DNA from: Ruminococcus sp.
GTDB lineage: Bacteria; Bacillota; Clostridia; Oscillospirales; Ruminococcaceae
Assembly: GCA_017544125.1 (NCBI GenBank)
Contig: JAFYET010000295.1
Location: 1-12,387 of the forward strand
Length of the DNA: 12,387 nt
Direction: 5' to 3'
Both the position numbers and the translations under genes were made by a program. The notes beneath the pieces are model-generated. The model did no database searches. It was given only the letters and a program-made list of their open reading frames with translations, and had not been told where the DNA came from. Every line of letters begins with the position of its first letter. Within the stretch, counting starts at the first letter, position 1. Shown in pieces: positions 6,874-11,912 of the stretch.

Positions 6874-6903
6874 TTGACACGGCTTTTGCAAAAATGATAT
6901 AAT
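6874..6903 (+). promoter_or_regulatory. Promoter of the serine hydrolase gene
   Basis: TTGACA (6874-6879), an 18-base spacer and TATAAT (6898-6903) with TGA just before it (extended -10). Transcription should start near 6910, leaving a short leader of about 20 bases. Confidence 0.85.
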
Positions 6904-6931
6904 AGGGGTAACGATGAAGGAGGAAGGTTCT

Positions 6932-8080
6932 ATGGAGCTTGATGTTATACAGAAGATAATGGACAAGGCGATTGCCGACCACGCAGAGAACGGCGCTGCG
7001 GCGGTGATAACAAAGGACGGCGAGGAGGTATATTCCTGCGCTGCGGGGCTTGCCGATGTTGAGGGCGGCGTGGCTTTCAGCGAAGAGACTATTTGCAGGG
7101 CGTTTTCCTGCTCAAAGGTGGTAACGGCGACGGCGGCTATGCAGCTTATCGAGAGAGGGCTGCTCGACACGAGCTGGGAGCTTGGCTGGGTGCTGCCTGA
7201 GTTTTCTGCGCCCTATTACATTCGTGACGGCAAGAGGGCAGACAGCCCCGCAATAAAGATAAGAGACCTGCTCAACATGACCTCGGGCATAGCCTACCCC
7301 GGCGACACCCATGAGGGCATTGAGGGCATGAATGACCTCTGGGGCGAGCTTGACAAGAGCATTCGTGACGGGAGCAGCCTGACAACGCAGGAGTTTGCCG
7401 CAAAGGCAGGTGCTCAGGCGCTTATGTACCCCGCAGGCGACGAGTGGATGTATGGCTCATCAGCTGACATAATGGGTGCTGTGATAGAGAAGCTGTCGGG
7501 GCAGAGCTACGGCGATTATCTCAGGGAGAACATCTTCGCCCCCCTCGGCATGGAGGACACGGGCTTTTATGTACCCAAGGGCAAGCGTGGCAGGCTGGCA
7601 GTGCTTTACGAGAACGCCGCACAGCCCCCCAAGCGCCCCGACTGGGTGAACCTGTGCATTTACGATTACGACAGCGCCCCCGCCTTTGAATCGGGCGGAG
7701 CAGGGCTCTTCACCACTGCAAGGGACCTCTCAAAGCTGGGCGCTGAGCTATCCTTTGGCGGCAAGGGTGTTATCAGCAGGAGTGCCGTGCGCTTTTTACA
7801 GCAAAACGGTCTGACACAGCAGCAAAGGCGCACCTTTAACTGGGATTCCTGCAAGGGCTTCGGCTACGGCAATTTTGTTAGGATACTTGAAGACCCGAAC
7901 GCCGCCGGCATCTTTGCAAACAAAGGCTCTTTCGGCTGGGACGGCTGGACAGGCACCTATCTGCTCAACGACCCCAAGGCAGGCATATCGGTAACGCTTT
8001 TCGTTCAGCGCACCGGTGCCGGCACCACCCCTCTCGCCCGCAGCATAGTCAACGCAGCATATGCGGCGATCGAGAGGTAA
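6932..8080 (+). CDS. Serine hydrolase of the beta-lactamase/esterase family (PF00144-type)
   Basis: A 382-residue enzyme of the class C beta-lactamase / family VIII esterase / DD-peptidase fold. The catalytic SxxK is S59-C-S-K62 in AFSCSKVVTATAAMQL. The second motif is Y174-G-S176, followed by ADIMGAVIEKLSG; many relatives have YSN here. LLNMTSGI (113-120), the PLGMEDTGF segment (204-212), SGGAGLFTTARDLSKLG (254-270) and the C-terminal GWDGWTGTYLLNDP (335-348, in place of a KTG or HxG motif) are also typical. There is no signal peptide, so it is probably cytosolic; an esterase or amide hydrolase role is likelier than secreted penicillin resistance. The substrate cannot be deduced. ATG 6932 is chosen because AGGAGG (6918-6923) is 8 bases upstream; the in-frame ATG at 6914 would swallow the ribosome site. 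It is a single-gene unit with no obvious terminator. Confidence 0.9.
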   Translation: MELDVIQKIMDKAIADHAENGAAAVITKDGEEVYSCAAGLADVEGGVAFSEETICRAFSCSKVVTATAAMQLIERGLLDTSWELGWVLPEFSAPYYIRDGKRADSPAIKIRDLLNMTSGIAYPGDTHEGIEGMNDLWGELDKSIRDGSSLTTQEFAAKAGAQALMYPAGDEWMYGSSADIMGAVIEKLSGQSYGDYLRENIFAPLGMEDTGFYVPKGKRGRLAVLYENAAQPPKRPDWVNLCIYDYDSAPAFESGGAGLFTTARDLSKLGAELSFGGKGVISRSAVRFLQQNGLTQQQRRTFNWDSCKGFGYGNFVRILEDPNAAGIFANKGSFGWDGWTGTYLLNDPKAGISVTLFVQRTGAGTTPLARSIVNAAYAAIER

Positions 8081-8101
8081 GAGGTCAGAGGTAAGATGTA
8101 A
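8074..8101 (+). repeat. 7-base tandem repeat overlapping the hydrolase stop codon
   Basis: Four units, GAGGTAA, GAGGTCA, GAGGTAA and GATGTAA, run without gaps. The first supplies the final Arg and the TAA stop of the hydrolase. It is probably a replication-slippage array or part of a dispersed intergenic element; a related pair lies at 6816-6829. Confidence 0.7.
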
Positions 8102-8116
8102 GAGTGCCCCGAAGGC

Positions 8117-8175
8117 GGCGTGACCGAAGGGGTACGGGTGGTCGAAAGCCCCCGAACTGCACGCTGGGGTGACGA
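8117..8175 (+). repeat. GC-rich dispersed intergenic repeat, copy 2
   Basis: GCGTGACCGAAGGGG near the start and CGCTGGGGTGAC near the end match blocks at 5380-5430, with a different spacer between them. The same orientation and the post-gene position suggest a shared intergenic element. Confidence 0.5.
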
Positions 8176-8235
8176 GAGAGTCCCCCATAACAAATAGCGC
8201 TCGGGCGGACACCCGAAAGGGCTCGGGCAGCGGAA

Positions 8236-8270
8236 ATAATGAATGATGAATAATGAATAGTGAATAATAG
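8236..8270 (+). repeat. A/T-rich 7-base tandem repeat array
   Basis: Five consecutive heptamers: ATAATGA, ATGATGA, ATAATGA, ATAGTGA and ATAATAG. It is a simple-sequence array of a kind met between genes in gut Firmicutes; no function is evident. Confidence 0.75.
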
Positions 8271-8285
8271 CTGCGGGGCAGCCGC

Positions 8286-8330
8286 CCCCGCCTGCTTTGC
8301 AGGCTCACCCCTCGAAATGGGGAGGGGCGA
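8286..8330 (+). repeat. Hairpin-rich dispersed repeat, copy A
   Basis: It contains GCCTGC-TTT-GCAGGC (8290-8304) and a second dyad CCCCTC...GAGGGG (about 8309-8326). The block CTGCTTTGCAGGC followed by a C-rich run recurs at 10301-10320 with one base changed. The copies probably belong to one intergenic element family. Confidence 0.55.
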
Positions 8331-8381
8331 AAAATGTCAGAATATGAAAGTACAAATACATAAAAAGTTTTCATTTTCCTC

Positions 8382-8410
8382 TTGACAAGGGATATGAAAA
8401 GTGATATAAT
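8382..8410 (+). promoter_or_regulatory. Consensus promoter of tRNA-fMet
   Basis: TTGACA (8382-8387), a 17-base spacer and TATAAT (8405-8410) preceded by TGA: a perfect promoter, as expected for a stable RNA gene. Transcription would begin near 8417. Confidence 0.9.
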
Positions 8411-8446
8411 ATATTAGTACCAAAAAGGAACACATAAAAATCATAT

Positions 8447-8523
<77 letters not shown>

Positions 8524-8531
8524 ACGTAAAT

Positions 8532-8566
8532 ACGCCGTTTGAGAAATCTCAAGCGGCGTTATTTTT
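8532..8566 (+). terminator. Terminator of tRNA-fMet
   Basis: ACGCCGTTTGAG (8532-8543), loop AAAT, CTCAAGCGGCGT (8548-8559) is a 12-base stem with one T-G wobble, followed by TTATTTTT. It starts 9 bases after the tRNA. Confidence 0.92.
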
Positions 8567-8581
8567 GTCTCTAAAAGTGGT

Positions 8582-8603
8582 TTTGTGGACTATTTGTGGA
8601 CTA
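8582..8603 (+). repeat. Perfect 11-base tandem direct repeat
   Basis: TTTGTGGACTA occurs twice head to tail (8582-8592 and 8593-8603), just after the tRNA terminator and before the stop of the broken toxin. Such direct repeats can be integrase arm sites, but no integrase gene is in the window. Confidence 0.6.
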
Positions 8604-8613
8604 CAGCCGTTTT

Positions 8614-8929
8614 TTAGTTCATCGGCATATCAGCCATAGCCTTCATCTGGTCTCTGCGGGCGTAGATCACATCGGTCACTATGACCTTGTGCTCAGGCTC
8701 GTTGATCCAGAAATAAACGTAATAGTTGCCGACAATTAGCCGGTGTATGCCCTCGGTGCGCCAAGGTTCGTCTCAGTCAGCTTTACCTTGTTAGGGAATG
8801 TGTCAAGCCCGAATATAGCGTCAAAGATCATCTTGACTGTGTTTCGGGCAGCTTGTTCCTGATGTAGAAAGCGATCCCTCTTATGGTCGCTTCGGCAAAG
8901 GCTGTGACCTCAACTTCGTATTTAGTCAT
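8614..8929 (-). pseudogene. RelE/ParE-family toxin, broken by two frameshifts
   Basis: Three minus-strand frames together spell a complete toxin of about 105 residues. Frame one starts at the ATG at 8929 (MTKYEVEVTAFAEATIRGIA...KLPET) and would stop at a TGA after 34 codons. The second (AVKMIFDAIFGLDTFPNKVKL) takes over near 8838-8843. The third (EPWRTEGIHRLIVGNYYVYF...VIYARRDQM) takes over near 8766-8771 and runs to the TAA at 8614. Each junction needs one missing base. The RLIVGNYYVYFWI and YARRD blocks are typical of RelE/ParE mRNA-interferase or gyrase toxins. The start overlaps the antitoxin stop by 8 bases, the usual coupled arrangement. As written, no full toxin can be made, which leaves the antitoxin alone. 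A sequencing error at both sites is the alternative; neither site is a long homopolymer. Confidence 0.85.
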
Positions 8930-9233
8930 CGCCAAGCTCTCCCATCAGCCTCTCATAGACATTTCCGGCAGGAGTATACATCCCATCTTTAGCCTGAGCA
9001 AGACCCACAGCCATTCTCTGATCATACTCTTCCTTGGTCAGTTCGTCCCTTGCTTTCGGCTCGTTTACCGGCACAGACGGTCTAAACGGCAGACCGTTCC
9101 AGAGAATGATCTCACGGTAAAACATATTTATAGCCGTAGATACGGGGATCCCCAGCTTTGCCATTACAGCCTCGGCTTGCTCCTTGATCTCGGGTTCGAC
9201 TCTTGCGGTTACATTTGCTGTTCTTGCTGCCAT
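8922..9233 (-). CDS. RelB/DinJ-family antitoxin
   Basis: A 103-residue antitoxin. The N-terminal part, NVTARVEPEIKEQAEAVMAK (7-26) followed by LGIPVSTAINMFYREI (27-42) and GLPF, is the RelB/DinJ ribbon-helix-helix domain that dimerises and binds the operator. The acidic C-terminal region would wrap the toxin. ATG 9233 is preferred to a GTG at 9245 because AAAGGTGG (9249-9242) lies 8 bases upstream and overlaps the GTG. The stop overlaps the start of the toxin frame by 8 bases. It is driven by a promoter whose -35 lies inside a perfect palindrome, so it should repress itself. The partner toxin is frameshifted; the antitoxin frame is intact. Confidence 0.93.
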   Translation of the reverse strand: MAARTANVTARVEPEIKEQAEAVMAKLGIPVSTAINMFYREIILWNGLPFRPSVPVNEPKARDELTKEEYDQRMAVGLAQAKDGMYTPAGNVYERLMGELGDD

Positions 9234-9257
9234 AGTATCGACCACCTTTCTGCTACT

Positions 9258-9286
9258 ATTATATCACATTGTATTGCAAATTGCAA
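9258..9286 (-). promoter_or_regulatory. Promoter of the antitoxin-toxin operon
   Basis: On the minus strand, TTGCAA (9286-9281), a 17-base spacer and TATAAT (9263-9258). The -35 lies inside the palindrome at 9268-9292, so operator binding would exclude RNA polymerase. Transcription would start about 18 bases before the antitoxin start codon. Confidence 0.8.
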
Positions 9287-9292
9287 TACAAT
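9268..9292. promoter_or_regulatory. Perfect 25-base palindromic operator of the toxin-antitoxin module
   Basis: ATTGTATTGCAA (9268-9279), one central A, TTGCAATACAAT (9281-9292): 12 perfectly paired bases per arm. It sits where ribbon-helix-helix antitoxins bind to autorepress their operon. The perfect conservation suggests it is still under selection although the toxin is broken. Confidence 0.85.
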
Positions 9293-9314
9293 TTCGGATA
9301 AAATTTCGTAGATA

Positions 9315-9351
9315 AGCGCCGTTTGGAGAGATCCGATCGGCGCTGTTTTTT
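9315..9351 (+). terminator. Orphan plus-strand terminator resembling that of the tRNA
   Basis: AGCGCCG (9315-9321) pairs with CGGCGCT (9338-9344), followed by GTTTTTT. The upstream genes on this side are on the minus strand, so no plus-strand gene needs it. Its left arm and start of loop, GCGCCGTTTGGAGA, closely match ACGCCGTTTGAGAA of the tRNA-fMet terminator. Confidence 0.75.
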
Positions 9352-9373
9352 ATTCCCCAATGCTCCCTTTCCC

Positions 9374-9402
9374 TTGACGACCGCCCGATCATGCGCTATA
9401 AT
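9374..9402 (+). promoter_or_regulatory. Promoter of the tyrosine phosphatase gene
   Basis: TTGACG (9374-9379), a 17-base spacer and TATAAT (9397-9402). It overlaps the ATG at 9391, which rules that codon out as the start and favours the ATG at 9442. Confidence 0.82.
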
Positions 9403-9441
9403 ATATACATCAACAATTCATCTGACACACCGGAGGCAAAA

Positions 9442-10362
9442 ATGAACACAACCGAATTTCCGCATAGTATAGGGCTTAAAGGCGTGGCGAACGCCCGTGA
9501 GCTCGGAGGGTATAAAACGATAGACGGGCGAGAGGTAGTAAGCGGCGTGCTGCTGCGTACAGGTAAGCTCTCGCAGGCAACAGCCGAGGATCTGAAGAAG
9601 CTCACTAATGAGTACAAGGTAGCTGCGGTGATAGATCTACGCTCGGCTGAGGAGATAAACGGCTCGCCCGAGGTGGCGGTGTTTACGGGTACGGCTGACC
9701 CCGACCCCGACCCGCAGCTTGACGGGGTGCGCCGCCTTAATCTGCCGGTGCTTGATATGCAAAGGCTCATAAAGCCTATCAGCGCTGTCAGAGAAAGCAG
9801 TGACCTAAGCGCTCTCGAGGCGGTGGCAAAGGCAGATGTGCTTGGCGATACCCTTTATTATACATTCGTTGACGATGAGCCGGGCAGGGGCAGCTATGCT
9901 AAGCTCTTCCGTGAGCTTTTATCGCTTGAAGAGGGCAGGGCGCTGCTTGTTCACTGCTCGCAGGGTAAGGACAGAACGGGCGTTGCGGCAATGCTCATTC
10001 TCACGGCTCTCGGGGTGAGCGAGCAGACGGTGCTTGATGACTATCTGCTCACCAATACCTATAACAGCGAAAGGATAGCCGCCAAAAGAGCTGAGCTTGA
10101 GCGTGCGGGGCTGCTGTCTGCTGATAATGTAGCCGCTATGCTCTCGGCTACAGACAGCGTGAATATCAGCTACATGACCTCGCTGATAGCCCATATCAAC
10201 GAGCGTTGCGGGTCTGTCATGGGCTATATCACCGGTGAGCTTGGCATCACTGCCGACGAGATAGCAAAGCTGCGGGAAAAGTTTCTGATCCCCCCTCCGG
10301 CTGCTTCGCAGGCACCTCCCTCGGGGAGTGATTGGGGGCTTTCCGGGTATCAACGCAGTTGA
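9442..10362 (+). CDS. Protein-tyrosine/dual-specificity phosphatase (Y_phosphatase3 type)
   Basis: A 306-residue cysteine phosphatase of the MptpB-like family, acting on phosphotyrosine or, in some relatives, phosphoinositides. The P-loop is HCSQGKDRTG (171-180) with nucleophile Cys172 and Arg178. The N-terminal NARELGGYKTIDG (17-29) corresponds to the family's NFRDLGG motif, and VIDLRSAEE (63-71) to its conserved Asp/Arg segment. No signal peptide or membrane helix is seen, so the product is cytosolic unless exported by another route. CGGAGG (9431-9436) lies 5 bases before ATG 9442. The last 23 residues (PPPAASQAPPSG..., about 284-306) are low-complexity and are encoded by DNA that matches a dispersed intergenic repeat, so the ancestral protein probably ended near EKFLI. 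The stop codon sits inside the hairpin at 10346-10366. The STAS gene follows after 86 bases and may be co-transcribed. Confidence 0.93.
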   Translation: MNTTEFPHSIGLKGVANARELGGYKTIDGREVVSGVLLRTGKLSQATAEDLKKLTNEYKVAAVIDLRSAEEINGSPEVAVFTGTADPDPDPQLDGVRRLNLPVLDMQRLIKPISAVRESSDLSALEAVAKADVLGDTLYYTFVDDEPGRGSYAKLFRELLSLEEGRALLVHCSQGKDRTGVAAMLILTALGVSEQTVLDDYLLTNTYNSERIAAKRAELERAGLLSADNVAAMLSATDSVNISYMTSLIAHINERCGSVMGYITGELGITADEIAKLREKFLIPPPAASQAPPSGSDWGLSGYQRS

Positions 10363-10385
10363 TACCTGCGCCACCCCAAGCCCCC
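10291..10385 (+). repeat. Hairpin-rich dispersed repeat, copy B, entering the phosphatase gene
   Basis: CTGCTTCGCAGGC (10301-10313) and the following C-rich run match copy A at 8286-8330. Further on, nested arms form a long hairpin: GGGGGCTT (10334-10341) with AAGCCCCC (10378-10385) outside, and GGTATCAAC (10346-10354) with GTTGATACC (10358-10366) inside. The phosphatase TGA is in the inner arm. The hairpin has no T-run. Confidence 0.65.
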
Positions 10386-10448
10386 TCCGGCAATCCGCCA
10401 GCCGACAGCAAACATAAAATAATTTTGCATTGAAAAGGAGGAAAAGCT

Positions 10449-10787
10449 ATGAGAACATCACTTGACAACAACACACTGACTCTTTTTCTTGAAGGCAGGA
10501 TAGATACGAATAACGCCCCAAGGGTCGATGCCGAGATCACCGAGGCAATTGACGGGGTAAGCCCTGAGAATATCGTCATAGATGCGGCAAATCTTGATTA
10601 TATATCAAGTGCGGGGCTGCGTGTGCTTATGAAGCTGCGTAAATCTGCGGGCAGGGCGCTGCCTGTTATAAACGTATCCCGTGATGGTTATGATATCTTC
10701 GATACTACGGGCTTTACCGAGCTTTTTGATGTGAAGAAGGCACTGCGCATAATCTCTGTCAAGGGCTGCGTGTCGAGCGGCTTGTAA
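10449..10787 (+). CDS. STAS-domain protein (anti-sigma factor antagonist-like)
   Basis: A 112-residue single STAS domain, the fold of SpoIIAA and RsbV, which bind anti-sigma kinases and are switched off by serine phosphorylation. LFLEGRIDTNNAP (12-24) is the first conserved block. NIVIDAANLDYISSAGLRVL (41-60) carries the phosphorylation motif, Ser53 aligning with SpoIIAA Ser58. TGFTELFDVKKALR (87-100) is the usual C-terminal helix. AGGAGG (10436-10441) lies 7 bases before the ATG. There is no clear separate promoter, so it may be read from the phosphatase promoter. No anti-sigma kinase or sigma gene is adjacent, so the partner is unknown. The ending ISVKGCVSSGL is where some clostridial STAS proteins continue into a kinase-like domain; a coding-like frame (ERLVKGKLLPAADKALPLDF) follows in another phase, so this may be a shortened relative. 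Confidence 0.88.
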   Translation: MRTSLDNNTLTLFLEGRIDTNNAPRVDAEITEAIDGVSPENIVIDAANLDYISSAGLRVLMKLRKSAGRALPVINVSRDGYDIFDTTGFTELFDVKKALRIISVKGCVSSGL

Positions 10788-11029
10788 AGGGCAAGCTGCT
10801 GCCCGCTGCCGATAAGGCTCTGCCCCTGGATTTCTGATAAGCGGCGTGTAAAACACTCACGGCTCTCCCATTAGTTCGGTTTCTGCAACCAACGATATTT
10901 TTGTTCATATTCTCCAAAAATCGTTATTGCCTTTTGTATACCATTTCGATTTTTTGCGGTTCAAAAATGGCAAAAGCGACAAATCATTTTGAACTTTTTT
11001 TAAAAAGCGGTATAAAGAAAGGGAAAATC
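10788..11029. other. Intergenic stretch, no gene seen
   Basis: About 240 bases after the STAS gene, turning from GC-rich to very A/T-rich. The first part holds a short frame of about 20 codons in another phase. Further on lies GCAACCAACG (10886-10895), identical to the tRNA-fMet 3' end plus three bases. AACGATATTTTTG and CAAAAATCGTT (about 10892-10927) form an imperfect dyad. No clear terminator of the STAS gene is found. Confidence 0.5.
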
Positions 11030-11038
11030 TGCTATAAT
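11030..11038 (+). promoter_or_regulatory. Extended -10 promoter of the 3D-like secreted protein gene
   Basis: TGCTATAAT (11030-11038) is a perfect extended -10; no good -35 lies 17 bases upstream. A second possibility is TTGAAC (10989-10994) with TATAAA (11011-11016), 16 bases apart. The leader is 60-70 bases and contains TAATGAG twice (11068-11074 and 11078-11084). Confidence 0.55.
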
Positions 11039-11085
11039 AGTATCGTAGGAAAGAGTAAGAATAGATGTAATGAGAGATAATGAGT

Positions 11086-11091
11086 AAGGAG
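11086..11091 (+). promoter_or_regulatory. Unusually distant ribosome-binding site
   Basis: AAGGAG here is the only Shine-Dalgarno-like sequence before the ATG at 11105 and leaves a 13-base gap, against 5-8 for the other genes of the window. No in-frame start codon lies closer. Translation may be less efficient, or a leader structure may shorten the gap. Confidence 0.6.
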
Positions 11092-11104
11092 TGTTTTACA
11101 GATC

Positions 11105-11851
11105 ATGCGTAGAAACAACAGCATTATAGGCACTGTCGCTCTTACGGGTGCGGCGCTTATGATAGCAGGAATGACAGCCTTTGCGTCCGATGCTTCGTCT
11201 ATCAGCGGCAACAGAGAGATTACAGCTGCCATAAACACAGCAGAGGTCAGCATAGACGCTTTAAGAGCAGTTGAGGTCGGCGCAGGTACAGAGAGCGCAG
11301 TTATCGAGCAGACAGGCTTGGTTATCAGAGATACACTTAAAAGCAACGTAAAGTATACAAGCAGCCTTATCAAGCAGGCTAAGAAGGCTGACGAAAAGCA
11401 GAAAGCCGAGGCTAAGAAGGAAGCAGAAGCAAAGAAAAAGGCAGAAGCCAAAAAGAAAGCCAAGGAAGAGGCTGAGAAAAAGGCAAAGGCAGAGCAGGCA
11501 GCAACTGCCGCAAATACAGTAAATGCAGACTGGGATAAGAGCGGCAGGCTCAACACCTTCTCGGGCGTGTATTACGGCCCCTCGGGCAAGGAGACATACT
11601 ACAACCTCGATATGGGCGGCGTAGTAAGCATAATGAGAGGTATGGGCTATTCCGAGGACGATTACCCCTACTGGGTAAGGGAAGACGGCTGCAAGATGCT
11701 CGGTGACTACATCATAGTTGCCTGCAACCTCGATATCCGCCCCCGTGGCACACTTATCGCTACATCGCTTGGCACCGGTATCGTGTGCGACACAAGCCCC
11801 GTTTTCGTAGGCGGCAACGCCACACAGGTAGACGTGGCAGTTAACTGGTAA
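11105..11851 (+). CDS. Secreted protein with KEA-rich helix and C-terminal 3D-like beta-barrel domain
   Basis: A 248-residue exported protein. A signal peptide (about 1-27, likely cleaved after AFA) is followed by a helical region (about 36-92). A highly charged Lys/Glu/Ala segment (about 90-130) comes next, encoded by imperfect repeats such as gcagaagccaaaaagaaa and forming a long single helix or coiled coil. The C-terminal domain (about 150-248) has the pattern VACNLDIRPRGTLIATSLGT...CDTS...TQVDVAVNW. It resembles the 3D domain / double-psi beta-barrel of wall-active proteins: Asp210, Asp229 and Asp243 sit where the three aspartates are expected, and RPRGT replaces IPLGT. A role at the peptidoglycan, perhaps as a lytic or spacer protein, is inference. 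The ribosome site is unusually far from the start. A strong terminator follows 9 bases after the stop, shared with the convergent gene. Confidence 0.85.
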   Translation: MRRNNSIIGTVALTGAALMIAGMTAFASDASSISGNREITAAINTAEVSIDALRAVEVGAGTESAVIEQTGLVIRDTLKSNVKYTSSLIKQAKKADEKQKAEAKKEAEAKKKAEAKKKAKEEAEKKAKAEQAATAANTVNADWDKSGRLNTFSGVYYGPSGKETYYNLDMGGVVSIMRGMGYSEDDYPYWVREDGCKMLGDYIIVACNLDIRPRGTLIATSLGTGIVCDTSPVFVGGNATQVDVAVNW

Positions 11852-11860
11852 ACAACACAA

Positions 11861-11898
11861 AAACCACAGCACTTCATATGAAATGCTGTGGTTTTTTT
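11861..11898. terminator. Bidirectional terminator between the 3D-like gene and the ricin-domain gene
   Basis: AAACCACAGCA (11861-11871) pairs with TGCTGTGGTTT (11884-11894), followed by T to 11898. On the minus strand the arm is followed by an equivalent T-run, so it can end both convergent transcripts. Confidence 0.93.
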
Positions 11899-11912
11899 AT
11901 TATATAGTGTTA

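Larger units (their letters stand above)
8081..8381. other. Gene-free repeat-rich intergenic stretch
   Basis: I see no credible gene between the serine hydrolase and the tRNA promoter. The stretch holds the end of one heptamer array, a GC-rich block related to the repeat after the cellulase, a second (A/T-rich) heptamer array and a hairpin-rich block. A minus-strand open frame across it reads low-complexity residues and lacks a ribosome site. Confidence 0.7.

Noticed and set aside
8236..8270. Possible CRISPR-like array in the heptamer region
   Set aside because: Units are 7 bases with no spacers; it is a simple tandem repeat.
7796..8374. Minus-strand frame spanning the hydrolase end and the repeat region
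   Set aside because: Half is antisense to the hydrolase, the rest translates heptamer repeats into Phe-Ile-His patterns; no ribosome site.
8883..9311. Plus-strand frame opposite the antitoxin
   Set aside because: Antisense to the antitoxin and across its operator; no promoter or ribosome site.
9391..9441. Upstream start of the phosphatase at 9391
   Set aside because: The ATG lies between the -35 and -10 of the promoter; the ATG at 9442 has CGGAGG ahead.
10334..10385. Long hairpin as terminator of the phosphatase
   Set aside because: The stem is strong but no T-run follows on either side, and the stop codon lies within it.
11261..11872. Cysteine-rich minus-strand frame of about 200 codons
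   Set aside because: It is the antisense of the KEA-rich secreted protein (gca/gct repeats read backward give Cys and Leu) and crosses a strong terminator.
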